A stretch of 56,685 nucleotides of DNA from Faecalispora sporosphaeroides DSM 1294. GTDB lineage: Bacteria; Bacillota; Clostridia; Oscillospirales; Acutalibacteraceae. Below are positions 25,530 through 35,700 of the stretch, one piece after another (within the stretch, counting starts at the first letter, position 1; each line of letters starts with the position of its first letter). Made by a program: the position numbers and the translations under genes. The notes beneath the pieces were generated by a model. That model saw only the letters and a list, made by a program, of their open reading frames with translations, did not search any database and was not told the DNA's origin. The stretch is taken from assembly GCA_000383295.1 (NCBI GenBank), contig KB911080.1, positions 1-56,685 on the forward strand, given 5' to 3'.

Positions 25530-26491
25530 AAACTTTTCACATTCGTTTTTACGAGAACCGCAAAATTTATTTTGCGATTTCATTGGGCCTGATGGCGATC
25601 GGTCTGATCTTCAACATTATTTTCGGCACCCAGCTCGACATTCAGTTCACCGGCGGTGCGCTGATCAAGTATTCCTATACCGGCACCATCGATCAGGAGA
25701 AGGTGCAGGATATCGTTCAGTCTACGACGAACAAGCCTGTTACCGTTAACATCAACGAGGACGTTAAGTCCGCAAACGACGGCAAAGCCATCAATAATGT
25801 GTCGATTTCCTTCTCCGGCACAGAATCTCTGACGGTTGAGCGCCAGCAGGCGGTGGCCGCCGCGCTGGCCAAGGAATACCCGAACGCGAAGTTCGCCGTG
25901 GTGGAATCCAGCTCCGTCAACCCGGTGATGGGCCGCGATTTCTTCTTCAAGTGCCTGCTGTCCGTATTGGTTGCGGCTTTGCTGCTGATCGTCTACATTG
26001 CGTTCCGCTTTAAGAAGATCGGCGGTGCTTCGGCGGGTGCCATGGCGATCATCGCCCTGCTGCACGATGTGACGATGGTGTACTTCACATTTGTCATTTT
26101 CCGCATGCCGATCAATGATAACTTCATTGCGGTTGTGCTGACCATTCTCGGTTATTCGCTGAACGATACGATCATCATTTACGACCGTATCCGTGAAAAC
26201 CGCAAGCTGATGGGCCCGAAGGCCGATTACGGCACTCTGGTAGACACCAGCATCAACCAGACCCTGACCCGTTCTTTGTACACCGCGGCCTGCACCTTTG
26301 CCGCAATCGCGGTAGTGTATATCGTCAGCGTGATGTACAATCTGGATTCCGTGCAGACCTTTGCTCTGCCGATGATGGTGGGTATCATTACCGGCTGCTA
26401 TTCCTCAATCTGCATCGCCGGCCCGCTGTATGTCATGTGGCAGAAGCACAAGCAGCAGAAGAAACAGCAGGCGGCGGCATCTTCCCGCTGA
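25526..26491 (+). CDS. secF: Protein translocase subunit SecF
   Basis: This 321-aa partner of SecD has the usual first span (FAISLGLMAIGLIFNIIFGTQ), the short periplasmic-type domain with QFTGGALIKYSYTG, and five further spans. The family signature ILGYSLNDTIIIYDRIRENRK (about 209-229) is present; the Asp in it lies in the proton path. A Lys/Gln-rich tail ends the protein. It overlaps secD by 4 bases (ATGA). Separate secD and secF genes, rather than a fused secDF as in Bacillus, agree with a clostridial origin. Confidence 0.95.
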   Translation: MKTFHIRFYENRKIYFAISLGLMAIGLIFNIIFGTQLDIQFTGGALIKYSYTGTIDQEKVQDIVQSTTNKPVTVNINEDVKSANDGKAINNVSISFSGTESLTVERQQAVAAALAKEYPNAKFAVVESSSVNPVMGRDFFFKCLLSVLVAALLLIVYIAFRFKKIGGASAGAMAIIALLHDVTMVYFTFVIFRMPINDNFIAVVLTILGYSLNDTIIIYDRIRENRKLMGPKADYGTLVDTSINQTLTRSLYTAACTFAAIAVVYIVSVMYNLDSVQTFALPMMVGIITGCYSSICIAGPLYVMWQKHKQQKKQQAAASSR

Positions 26492-26534
26492 GCTTACACA
26501 ACAGATGAAAAGGGGCTGTGCAAAACACCCCTGC

Positions 26535-26584
26535 AAAAAAGTCGAAGCGGTCACCCCAAAAGGGGTTGGCTGCTTCGACTTTTT
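26535..26584. terminator. Intrinsic terminator after secF
   Basis: AAAAAAGTCGAAGC (26535-26548) pairs with GCTTCGACTTTTT (from 26572), and the inner loop itself contains CCCC/GGGG. It has a T-run on both strands, so it may also serve the convergent glycosyltransferase gene. Confidence 0.85.
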
Positions 26585-26718
26585 GATTTAGAATGAAGGG
26601 TGCTGTTCCTCTTTTTGCTGCCAGATCATACCGGTAAAAGCAATAGTTTGCCGCATATTATGGAACCAGTATTTTTCCCTTGCTGTCATTCGGCTCGGCT
26701 TCAGACGGCTTCGCAGAT

Positions 26719-27906
26719 TCATTCCAGCTTTTCTGCTGTTTTGTAATGGTGCTTTTGCGTCAGCGCGTAAAAGCTCAAAAAGCTTTTGGCCTGCTCCTCA
26801 AGAGTCAGGTCACCCATCGTACGGGCCACCAGCTTTTTCATAGCCGCTTCTTTTTCCGGGGAAAGAGAGGCGAAATTGCGCAGGATTTTTTCAATGTCGG
26901 TTTCCGAATCATATGCAAAGCCGTTGACTCCGTCCACCAGCAGCTCCGCACAGGCGCTGTTTTTTGGCAGGATGACCGGCAGCCCGCTGACAATGGCTTC
27001 GAGCGGGGCGGCCTTCATGGCGTCGGATTCGGACGCGCTGAAAAACGCGCTGCAAACCTGGTAGCAAAGAGGAATCTTTTCGCGCGGAACCTCGCCGGCG
27101 AATGTGACCCGAGAGGAAATTCCCAGCAGATTGGCCTTGTTCTTCAGCTCGTCAAACTGCGGGCCTGTGCCGACGACTGCCAGATGCAGCTTGTTTTGGC
27201 TCTTGCTCAAGGCAGCCCAGCGGTCGAGCAGGGCATCCACTCCGTTATCTTTCCCCAGCGTTCCGACAAACAGAACCCCAGTTTTCCCGGTGATTCCCAG
27301 ACGGCGGCGGATCGCCTCCGTCTTCTCGCCCTCCGGCGATTTTTCACGCAATTGCTCGGTGTCGATACAAAGGGGCGAAACGGTCAGCTGGCGGTGTTTG
27401 CACAGAGGACGGATGTTGCGCAGGATTTTCTGCGAGGGGCTCGTTACCAAATCCGAAAAGGCCAATGCTTTGCGGTATGTGCTTTGGCACAGCCGTTTGC
27501 CCAGCAGGCGGCGGAGTCCCCTGCCGTAAAAGCCCTCGCTGATGTCGTGAGTGCTCTGCACCGTCGTGATCAGCGGCAGATCGTGTGAGAGGGCGTATTT
27601 CAGCCCAAGCCCGCCCACGGAACAGAAGGTAAACAGGTGGATCACATCCGGATCAAAATCATCGATGAACTCTTTTAACCGGTTCAGCTTGGTCCGCTGG
27701 CCCGTTTGCCCATAGATCGTGTCGGAGGGCTTGGCCGGCCCGAACAGGGTGTGCTGCTCCAGATAGCATTCTTCCGATTCCACGTCGGTGCTGACCACCA
27801 ATACCTCATGCCCCAGGCGGATGAGAGATTGGGCGAGCAGCAGAACCTGCGTTTCTACCGCGGAGGTCTGGGGCAGATATGTTTCAGTAAAAATGGCGAT
27901 TTTCAT
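26719..27906 (-). CDS. GT4-family glycosyltransferase
   Basis: This 395-aa GT-B fold enzyme starts at ATG 27906 behind GGGAGGAATT. It has MKIAIFTETYLPQTSAVETQV at the N-terminus, the acceptor-side motif TTVQSTHDISEGFYGRG, and the donor-site region FFSASESDAMKAAPLEAIVSGLPVI (about 305-330) with the E-x7-E pattern of family GT4. GVLFVGTLGKDNGVDALL marks the start of the C-terminal nucleotide-sugar-binding half. Similar proteins glucosylate diacylglycerol in Firmicutes membranes, so a lipid acceptor is possible. The frame is open upstream to 28113, but that part shows no domain. It is monocistronic. Confidence 0.85.
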   Translation of the reverse strand: MKIAIFTETYLPQTSAVETQVLLLAQSLIRLGHEVLVVSTDVESEECYLEQHTLFGPAKPSDTIYGQTGQRTKLNRLKEFIDDFDPDVIHLFTFCSVGGLGLKYALSHDLPLITTVQSTHDISEGFYGRGLRRLLGKRLCQSTYRKALAFSDLVTSPSQKILRNIRPLCKHRQLTVSPLCIDTEQLREKSPEGEKTEAIRRRLGITGKTGVLFVGTLGKDNGVDALLDRWAALSKSQNKLHLAVVGTGPQFDELKNKANLLGISSRVTFAGEVPREKIPLCYQVCSAFFSASESDAMKAAPLEAIVSGLPVILPKNSACAELLVDGVNGFAYDSETDIEKILRNFASLSPEKEAAMKKLVARTMGDLTLEEQAKSFLSFYALTQKHHYKTAEKLE

Positions 27907-28113
27907 AATTCCTCCCGTTCCGGTCAGCCGGGCCGCCCGGCAAATCCGTCGGCTCTGACCGATCCGCAAATCATCAAAACTCTGGTTTTCAACACAAGAT
28001 AAAGCGGAGGGCGCGAGCGCCTTTTGCACAGACAGATCGCTCCGCAGCCATGCCGCTGTATCGTTTTGCAGGAAAAGTGCATTCCGTTTTTTGAAGAAGC
28101 CGATAATTTGCAT

Positions 28114-28436
28114 TCAGACGTGCGATTGTGGCCCCTTTTTATTATTAGTATAGCAGAATAAATTTGTCTTGACTGAAAGAAAAGTTTTCTGTTTCAGGTG
28201 CGGGTGCTTTTTATTTGGTCTGAAAGAGCTGGTTTTCAGCGGGTACTCCCGCGTGGGCATTCCGCTTGCGTGGGCTTGCCCCTCATGCCGGGGCGAACTG
28301 ACGAAAAAAGGATTTTCCCCGCGGCGAAGCCGCAAAAAAGCTTTGCTTTCGCCGTGAGATTATTATAACATAAAATTTCCATGTTCAGTCATTTCTTTTG
28401 CCAGTTTGGGCAAATTGAGTTTCAGGCGCGCAATCA
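28114..28436. repeat. Intergenic region with dispersed repeat, copy 2
   Basis: No gene is seen. Between about 28236 and 28300 lies the palindromic GC-rich module that reads CAGCGGGTACTCCCGCGTGG and continues to CCCCTCATGCCGGGGC. Its closest relatives are at 41.5 kb (reverse orientation) and 44.5 kb (same orientation). The GC-rich block is flanked by TTATTATA-type AT-rich motifs (about 28139 and 28360). Confidence 0.65.
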
Positions 28437-28465
28437 TTGAATTCTGCACGTTTTTAAGCTATAAT
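28437..28465 (+). promoter_or_regulatory. Promoter of the hprK gene cluster
   Basis: TTGAAT (28437-28442) and TATAAT (28460-28465) are spaced by 17 bases. It stands about 130 bases before hprK and probably drives hprK-murB and, possibly, the genes after them. Confidence 0.8.
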
Positions 28466-28598
28466 AACATTAACAATATTAACAAATAAGAGCGCGGCAA
28501 AAGCGAATTTGGTTTACGGCAGAATTCCCGACGTTTGAAACGGGCAGAGGCCGCGGCAGGGTCTTTCGTTCAGACGGCAGAAAATATAGGAGTGATAA

Positions 28599-29591
28599 AT
28601 GATGAGCGGCTACGACAACCATGGTTCACAGGTAACATATACGGTTCCGCTTTCCAAGGTGATAAAAGAGCTTTCCCTTCGTCCTGTTTATATGCCGATC
28701 GACCCGGAAAAATTGCTGATTTCTTCCCGCGAGGTGAACCGCCCGGGTTTGGAACTCAACGGCTTTCTGGATTACTTTGATTCTCACCGCATTCTGATCA
28801 TGGGCAATACGGAAACGGCTTTTTTGAGCAGTTTTTCGCCGGAGGAGAGGCAGGTTTCCCTCAATAAGCTGCTGTCGAAAAAATCGCCGGCGGTGATTGT
28901 GGCGCGCGATATTGAGCCGATGCCCGAGCTGCTGGAAGCGGCTCAGATTTACGGCGTATCGGTGTTCAGTTCCTCCGAGCCGACAAGTGACCTGATGGCC
29001 GCGCTCGTGTCGTATGTCAACGTTGAGCTGGCCCCGCGCATCACGCGTCACGGCGTGCTGGTAGAGGTTTACGGCGAAGGCATTTTTCTGGTGGGCGACA
29101 GCGGCGTCGGCAAAAGCGAAACAGCCATCGAGCTGATTAAGCGCGGCCACCGCCTGATCGCCGACGACGCGGTGGAAATCCGCCGGGTGTCGGCAAAATC
29201 TCTGGTGGGCACCTCGCCGGAAAATATTCGTCATTTTATCGAGCTGCGCGGCATAGGCATTATCAATGCCCGGCGCATTTTCGGTATGGGCGCCGTCAAG
29301 GTCACCGAGAAAATCGACATGGTCATCAGTCTGGAACAATGGGACAGCTCCAAGAATTACGACCGCATGGGTCTTGAGAATGATTACACGGAGATTTTGG
29401 GCATTCGGGTGCCGATTCTGACGATTCCGGTGAAGCCGGGGCGCAACCTTGCGGTGATCATCGAGGTGGCCGCCATGAACAACCGTCAGAAAAAGATGGG
29501 CTACAATGCCGCGCAGGAGCTGCTGAGCAGCCTTGGCCTGGATTCTGCAATGCTGGAGCCGACCGAAAAAAAGCTTGATTTTGATTTGTGA
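28599..29591 (+). CDS. hprK: HPr kinase/phosphorylase
   Basis: This 330-aa bifunctional enzyme phosphorylates and dephosphorylates HPr on Ser46 and so sets carbon catabolite repression in Firmicutes. The Walker A motif GDSGVGKS (166-173), the general base region RITRHGVLVEVYG with H151, and the family signature ELRGIGIINARRIFGMGAV are complete. AGGAGTGATAA precedes ATG 28599 (ATG 28602 is also possible). It leads a cluster typical of Clostridia. Its link to the sugar genes at 8-20 kb is functional only, since catabolite control would act on them through CcpA. Confidence 0.96.
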   Translation: MMSGYDNHGSQVTYTVPLSKVIKELSLRPVYMPIDPEKLLISSREVNRPGLELNGFLDYFDSHRILIMGNTETAFLSSFSPEERQVSLNKLLSKKSPAVIVARDIEPMPELLEAAQIYGVSVFSSSEPTSDLMAALVSYVNVELAPRITRHGVLVEVYGEGIFLVGDSGVGKSETAIELIKRGHRLIADDAVEIRRVSAKSLVGTSPENIRHFIELRGIGIINARRIFGMGAVKVTEKIDMVISLEQWDSSKNYDRMGLENDYTEILGIRVPILTIPVKPGRNLAVIIEVAAMNNRQKKMGYNAAQELLSSLGLDSAMLEPTEKKLDFDL

Positions 29592-29647
29592 TGCCGGAGC
29601 GGAGGGCTCCGGTATTTCCTGCGGTCAATAATCACTAGGAGGCATCT

Positions 29648-30559
29648 ATGGATCAGATCGAACAATTGGGTGCAATGGCACAGCAGCTTGGCTGCCCCTA
29701 TTCTTTTCACGAGCCAATGAGCCGGCACACGACGTTCCGCATCGGCGGCCCGGCGGATCTGTTTGTTTCTGCCGGCAGCCGAGAGTGTCTCAGTCAGATG
29801 GCGCGGCGCGCCAATGAGCTGGAGGTGCCGTATCTGGTGATCGGGAACGGCTCGAACATGCTGGTCAGCGATGCGGGAATCCGCGGCATGGTAATCGCTT
29901 TGACCGGCGAATTCAATGAGATCACGCAGCCCCAGCCGCAGCAGGTGCGGTGCGGCGCGGGCGCTCCGCTTTCGGCGCTGTGCACCTTTGCGCTGCAGCA
30001 TTCGCTTTCGGGCGCGGAATTCCTGTGGGGGATTCCCGGCACGGCGGGCGGCGCCGCGTTTATGAACGCCGGAGCATACGGCGGCGAAATGAAGGATATC
30101 CTGTCATCCTGCGAGCATATGACGCACGGCGGCGAATTCGGTGCGCTGGCGGGGGCGGAGCTGGAGCTCTCTTACCGGCACAGCGCGTACAGCGATAATC
30201 AGTCTGCGATTCTGTTTTTGAATTTGCAGCTTCGTGACGGTGACCCGGAGGAAATCCGCGCAAAGATGAACGATCTGATCGGCCGCAGGCGTTCCAAGCA
30301 GCCGCTGGAAATGCCCAGCGCGGGCAGCGTGTTCAAACGCCCGCCGGATCATTTCGCGGGCACTCTGATCGAGCAGTGCGGCCTTAAGGGCCGGAGTGTC
30401 GGCGGTGCGGCCGTCAGCAGCAAGCACGCGGGCTTTATTGTGAATCAGGGCGACGCCACATGTGAAGATGTCCTGCGGCTGATTTCCGTGATTCAATCGA
30501 CCGTTTTCAAGCAAACGGGCGTAGAGCTGGAGTGTGAGATACGAAAAATCGGGCAGTAA
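29648..30559 (+). CDS. murB: UDP-N-acetylenolpyruvoylglucosamine reductase MurB
   Basis: This 303-aa FAD enzyme makes UDP-MurNAc for peptidoglycan. It has the FAD-binding region HTTFRIGGPADLFV (about 28-41), YLVIGNGSNMLVSDAGIRGMVI (about 62-83), GIPGTAGGAAFMNAGAYGGEM, and the catalytic Ser motif SAGSVFKRP (about 221-229). The C-terminal KHAGFIVNQGDAT is also typical of short type IIb MurB. ACTAGGAGG precedes ATG 29648. It follows hprK by 56 bases. Confidence 0.96.
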   Translation: MDQIEQLGAMAQQLGCPYSFHEPMSRHTTFRIGGPADLFVSAGSRECLSQMARRANELEVPYLVIGNGSNMLVSDAGIRGMVIALTGEFNEITQPQPQQVRCGAGAPLSALCTFALQHSLSGAEFLWGIPGTAGGAAFMNAGAYGGEMKDILSSCEHMTHGGEFGALAGAELELSYRHSAYSDNQSAILFLNLQLRDGDPEEIRAKMNDLIGRRRSKQPLEMPSAGSVFKRPPDHFAGTLIEQCGLKGRSVGGAAVSSKHAGFIVNQGDATCEDVLRLISVIQSTVFKQTGVELECEIRKIGQ

Positions 30560-30689
30560 CCGGGGTGTGATGCCAATCTGTGATGCAGCAGTGGGAGCTC
30601 TGGTTTCTCTCCCCGCCGAAGGAGGGGAGAGGGCCGCCAAGGGTCCATCGCTTTGCGGCGGATGAGCAGGAAGCGAGGGGGAATTTCAA

Positions 30690-31547
30690 ATGGAATTTAT
30701 TATTGTAACCGGGCTTTCCGGCGCGGGAAAGTCCAGAGCCGTCAACGCGCTGGAGGACATCGGATTTTACTGCGTGGACAATATTCCACCGAAGCTGATC
30801 CCCACCTTTTACGACCTTTGCAGTCAGGCGAAGGAAGGGTTTCAGCGCGTTGCCGCCGTAACGGATATCCGCGGGGGCACGTTGTTCGACAGCCTTTCCG
30901 AAACGCTGGCGCTGATGCGTGAAGAGGGAAAGAAATATAAGATTCTGTTTCTCGATGCGGGCGACTCCGTTTTGATCAACCGCTTTAAGGAAACGCGGCG
31001 CAAGCACCCGCTGGCCGAGGAATACCTTGGCTCTCTGGAGCAGGCCGTGCAGATGGAGCGCCAGATTTTAAAGACGGTGCGGGAGTGTTCCGATTACATT
31101 ATCGACACATCGTTTTTGTCTCCGGCCCAGCTCAAGGAGCGGATCTCGAGCCTGTTTCTGGGCGATGCCTCCGCGGCGCTGATGGTTCACTGCGTTTCGT
31201 TCGGCTTTAAATACGGTCTCCCGCCGGAAGCGGATCTCGTGTTTGACGTGCGGTGCCTGCCGAATCCGTTTTACGTGGAGGAATTAAAGCGCCAGACGGG
31301 CCTGGATGAGCCGGTGCGCGAGTACGTCATGAAGTGGGATCAGACGAAGGGATTCGTCACCCGGTTTCTCGATATGATCGATTACATGCTGCCGCTTTAC
31401 TGCGACGAGGGCAAGAGCCAGCTGGTCATCGCGGTCGGCTGCACCGGCGGCCGACACCGTTCGGTGGCGCTTGCGCAGCTTTTGTACAATCACCTTCTGG
31501 AAAACGGGAAGCGGGCCAGCGTCAACCATAGAGACATTCATAAATAG
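30690..31547 (+). CDS. rapZ: RapZ/YvcJ-family nucleotide-binding protein
   Basis: This 285-aa P-loop protein begins MEFIIVTGLSGAGKS with Walker A at 8-15. The C-terminal domain has VAVGCTGGRHRSVALAQLL (LVIAVGCTGGRHRSVA), the RapZ signature. In Enterobacteria RapZ controls glmS through small RNAs; in Bacillus the homologue YvcJ has nucleotidase activity and affects competence. The Firmicutes role is less clear. AAGCGAGGGGG precedes ATG 30690. It is followed after 9 bases by whiA. The usual intervening gene yvcK is absent. Confidence 0.94.
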   Translation: MEFIIVTGLSGAGKSRAVNALEDIGFYCVDNIPPKLIPTFYDLCSQAKEGFQRVAAVTDIRGGTLFDSLSETLALMREEGKKYKILFLDAGDSVLINRFKETRRKHPLAEEYLGSLEQAVQMERQILKTVRECSDYIIDTSFLSPAQLKERISSLFLGDASAALMVHCVSFGFKYGLPPEADLVFDVRCLPNPFYVEELKRQTGLDEPVREYVMKWDQTKGFVTRFLDMIDYMLPLYCDEGKSQLVIAVGCTGGRHRSVALAQLLYNHLLENGKRASVNHRDIHK

Positions 31548-31556
31548 GAGAGCGCC

Positions 31557-32462
31557 ATGTCGTTTTCGTATGATGCAAAATCGGAAATGTGCAGAATCGA
31601 GCCGGAACAGTCCTGCTGTGAAAAAGCGGAATGCTATGGCCTTTTGCTGTGTGCAAAAAGCTTTTCTCCGGTTTCGGTTTCCCTTGTGACGGAGCACCCC
31701 ATGGTGGCGCGCCGGGCCGCGCAGCTTGCGGCTCAGATCACAGGCGCGATTGTGGAGGTGCGCACGGCGGTTTCGTATCGCCGCCGCAGCTACGCGCTGA
31801 TCGTGCAGGAGGAAAGCCAGCGCCGTCAGGTGCTTTCCGCGTTTGGTCACAGCGGGAAGGAGATCAGCCTGCGGGTGAATCTGGCCAATCTGGAGAATGA
31901 ATGCTGCAAAGCGGCGTTTCTGCGGGGCGTGTTTTTGTCCTGCGGCACGGTGTCGGACCCGAATAAGGATTACCATTTGGAGCTGATCCTGCCTTATATG
32001 AATCTTGCGAAGGATATCATGACGCTTTTGCGCGAGGGGATGGATTTTCACCCGGCGCTCATCAACCGAAAGGGCGCGTTTGTGGTGTATATCAAGGGCG
32101 GCGACCGGATCGCCGACCTGCTGGCCTATTTGGGTGCGGGCGGCGCTGCCATGGAGCTGATGCAGGTGCGCATGCTCAAAGAGGTGCGCAACAACGTCAA
32201 CCGCAAAACCAATTTTGAAACGGCGAATATTGATAAGACCGTAGGCGCGTCCGTGCGCCAGGTGGAGGCGATTCGGAAAATCCGCGATACGGTCGGGCTT
32301 GCGGTTCTGCCGGAGGAGCTTCAGGAAACGGCGGAGCTTCGGCTGAAAAACCCCGAGCTTTCTCTGCGGGAGCTGGGGCAGCTGTTCCAAACGCCGGTCA
32401 GCCGGTCGGGGGTCAATCATCGGCTTCGGCGGCTGATGGAGGAAGCCGAAAAATTGAAGTGA
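31557..32462 (+). CDS. whiA: Sporulation/cell-division regulator WhiA
   Basis: This 301-aa protein joins an N-terminal degenerate LAGLIDADG homing-endonuclease fold (about 1-200; CCKAAFLRGVFLSCGTVSDPNKDYHLEL) with a C-terminal helix-turn-helix (ELSLRELGQLFQTPVSRSGVNHRLRRL, about 263-289). In Firmicutes it influences cell division and chromosome segregation; in Streptomyces it controls sporulation septation. AGGAGAG precedes ATG 31557, only 9 bases after rapZ, so the two are co-transcribed. Confidence 0.94.
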   Translation: MSFSYDAKSEMCRIEPEQSCCEKAECYGLLLCAKSFSPVSVSLVTEHPMVARRAAQLAAQITGAIVEVRTAVSYRRRSYALIVQEESQRRQVLSAFGHSGKEISLRVNLANLENECCKAAFLRGVFLSCGTVSDPNKDYHLELILPYMNLAKDIMTLLREGMDFHPALINRKGAFVVYIKGGDRIADLLAYLGAGGAAMELMQVRMLKEVRNNVNRKTNFETANIDKTVGASVRQVEAIRKIRDTVGLAVLPEELQETAELRLKNPELSLRELGQLFQTPVSRSGVNHRLRRLMEEAEKLK

Positions 32463-32465
32463 TTC

Positions 32466-32499
32466 CCGACGGTCAAGGCTTTTTTGCTTTGACCGTCGG
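32466..32499. terminator. Inverted repeat after whiA, possible terminator
   Basis: CCGACGGTCAA (32466-32476) pairs perfectly with TTGACCGTCGG (32489-32499). The loop contains TTTTTT, but only a weak T-tract follows, so termination may be partial. It lies 4 bases after the whiA stop. Confidence 0.55.
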
Positions 32500-32569
32500 A
32501 TTGTATGGAGGCTGAACCTCTAGTGCTGGGGTGGGCAGAGTGCTTTTTGCGCTTGCTTTTTAAACGGTA

Positions 32570-32695
32570 ATTTTTTCTTTGCGGCTGTACCGCAGGTTTT
32601 TGCTGGCGCGAGGGGCAAGCCCGCGCCAGCAAAATCCCCACGCGGGGCACCCGCAGATAAGCTGCGAAAAATAAATGCGGCGAAGCTCGCATAAA
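32570..32695. repeat. Dispersed intergenic repeat, copy 3
   Basis: Both modules are here in one block: the GC-rich palindromic part (GCGAGGGGCAAGCCCGCGCC region, 32605-32625, then CCCCACGCGGGGCACCCGC) and the CAGATAAGCTGCGAAAAATA module (from about 32651), which runs into ATGCGGCGAAGC. The second module closely matches copies at 20.7 and 41.25 kb. It sits between whiA and dnaE and overlaps no gene. Confidence 0.7.
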
Positions 32696-32721
32696 AAGTC
32701 TTCAGAAAGGAGGACAGGCAC

Positions 32722-35700
32722 ATGGGATTTGTGCATTTGCACCTGCATACGGAATACAGCCTGCTGGACGGTGCCTGCCGTATCGGGCCGCTGATGGAGG
32801 CGGTCAAGGGTCAGGGGCAGACGGCGGTGGCCGTTACCGACCACGGCGTGATGTACGGCGCGGTGGATTTTTACCGTGCCGCAAAACAAAACGGGCTGCA
32901 CCCGATCATTGGGTGCGAGGTGTATGTGGCGCGCCGCACCCGCTTTGATAAGGTGCATGGGCTCGACAACGAGCCGTATCATCTGGTGCTGCTGTGCGAA
33001 AACAATACGGGGTACCAGAATCTGATTCAGATTGTCTCCCAGTCCTGGACGGAGGGCTTTTACAGCAAGCCCCGGGTCGATTTGGAGCTGCTGGAGGCGC
33101 ACAGCGAGGGGCTGATCGCGCTTTCGGCGTGTTTGGCCGGGCAGATTCCCCGCCAGCTGACAAACGACGATTACGCCGCCGCGCGGGAAACCGCTCTGCG
33201 GTACCGCGGCATTTTCGGCGAGGGGAACTTTTATCTCGAGATGCAGGATCACGGTATCCGCGAGCAGAAAATCGTCAACGACGGCCTGCTGCGCCTGTCC
33301 AAAGAGACCGGTATTCCGCTGGTCGCGACGAACGACTGTCATTATATCCGGCAGCAGGACAGCCGGATGCACCTGATCCTTCTGTGCATTCAGACGAACC
33401 ACACGATTCAGGATCCCGACAAAATGGAGTTCGCCACCGATCAGTTTTACCTGAAAAGCGAGGAGGAAATGCGCGCGCTGTTCCCGCAGGAGGCGTGCGA
33501 CAATACGGTTGTCATCGCCGAGCGCTGCCAGGTGGAATTTGAGTTTGGCCACACCAAGCTCCCCGCGTTCCAAACGCCGAACGGGGAAGACAATGTGCAG
33601 TTCTTCCGCAACCTTTGCTTCGACGGCCTGCGCCGCCTGTACGGTGAGCAGCCGGACCCCGCCGTCACCGAGCGGCTGGAATATGAGCTGCGCGTGATCG
33701 AGAGCATGGGATATGTCAACTACTACCTGATCGTCTACGACTTTATCCGGTATGCGAAATCTGTCGGAATTCCCGTCGGGCCGGGGAGAGGCTCCGGTGC
33801 GGGGAGCCTTGCCGCGTACTGCGTCGGCATCACCGGAATCGACCCGATCCGCTATCAGCTGCTGTTTGAGCGGTTCCTCAATCCGGAGCGCGTCAGCATG
33901 CCCGATTTCGATATCGATTTCAGCGACGAGCGGCGCGGCGAAATGATCGATTATGTCGTGCAAAAATACGGCGCCGACCACGTGGCGCAGATCGTCACGT
34001 TCGGCACCATGGCGGCCAGAGGCTCCCTTCGCGATGTGGGCCGCGCGATGGCGGTTCCCTATAACGTGGTGGATTCGGTGGCAAAGCTGGTTCCGATGGG
34101 GCCGAACGTCACGCTGGAAAAGGCGCTTGCCTCCTCCTCCGAGCTGCGTACGCGCTACGATACCGATCCCCAGATTCACGAGCTGATCGATATGGCCCGA
34201 ATGGTGGAGGGAATGCCCCGCAACGCGTCCACGCACGCGGCGGGCGTCGTGATTACCGATCACCCCGTCAGCGAATATGTTCCGCTGGCGAAAAACGGGG
34301 AGTCTATCGTCACGCAGTATACCATGACCACGCTGGAAGAGCTGGGCCTTTTGAAAATGGATTTTCTGGGGCTGCGAAATCTTTCGGTGCTCCATGACGC
34401 GCAGGAAGCGATTCGCCGGAGCGACCCGGATTTTTCGATCGAAAAGATTCCGTTTGACGACCCCAAGGTGTTTGAAATGCTCACCGCCGGCTCAACGGAC
34501 GGCGTGTTCCAGTTTGAATCGGGCGGCATGCGCAACGTGATCATGCAGCTGCGCCCGGAAAATATTGAGGATTTGATCGCGGTCATCTCGCTTTACCGCC
34601 CGGGGCCGATGGAATCCATCCCACGGTATATTGAAAACCGGCATCATCCCGAGCGGGTCACCTACCGCCACCCGATGCTTGCCGATATTTTAAAGGTCAC
34701 CTACGGCTGCATCGTGTATCAGGAGCAGGTGATGCAGATTTTCCGCACGCTGGCGGGGTACTCCTTTGGCCGCGCGGATATTGTGCGCCGCGCCATGTCG
34801 AAGAAAAAGGCCTCGGTCATGGAGAAGGAGCGCTCCATTTTCCTGTACGGCCTTGTGGCGGAGGACGGCACGGTGGAGGTGGACGGCTGCATCCGCCGCG
34901 GCGTGGAGGAAGAGACCGCCAAGGCGATTTTCGGCGAGATGGAGAGCTTTGCCTCCTACGCGTTCAATAAATCCCACGCGGCGGCCTACGCCACCATTTC
35001 GTACCAGACCGCGTGGCTCAAGTGCCACTACCCGCGCGAATATATGGCGGCGCTGCTCACCAGCGTGCTGGACAACACGAACAAGATCGTCGCGTATATC
35101 GCCGAGTGTTCCCGAATGGGCATCCGCGTGCTGCCGCCAAACATCAATCAGAGCCGCCGCGGCTTTACCGTCGCGGGGCACGACATCCGCTTCGGCCTGC
35201 TGGCGGTCAAGAATCTGGGCGACGGCTTTTTGCGCAGCCTGATTCAGGAGCGGGATACGAACGGCAGCTTCGAGTCCTTTTACCAGTTCTGCAAGCGCAT
35301 GTACGGCAAGGATTTGAACCGCCGCGCACTCGAGAGTCTGGTCAAATGCGGGGCGCTGGATTCGCTGGACTACAACCGCAACCAGATGCTTTCCAGCATT
35401 CAGTCCGTGCTTGATACGCTCGATTCCGACAAACGCCGGAACGTGGACGGCCAGCTCGGCTTTTTCGATACGCCGCAGCTGCAGTCCGAAGAACCGGCCT
35501 TTTCCATCGACCCCATGCCGGATTTTTCCGACGCGGACAAGCTCGTCATGGAAAAGGAAGTGACCGGGATGTATCTTTCCGGTCATCCCATGGGAAAATA
35601 CCTGCAGATGTATGAGCAGATTGGCGCAACGCCCACCGGTGAGCTGCTGGAGGATGCAAACGAGCAGACGGGCCGCCACCAGGACGGCGAGGTTCTCACA

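Noticed and set aside
24102-25583. 493-codon minus-strand frame
   Set aside because: Complete overlap with secD in the opposite direction; no recognisable domain.
32560-34395. 611-codon open frame on the minus strand
   Set aside because: It is antisense to dnaE, whose plus-strand sequence is fully recognisable. The frame is a by-product of high GC and shows no domain.
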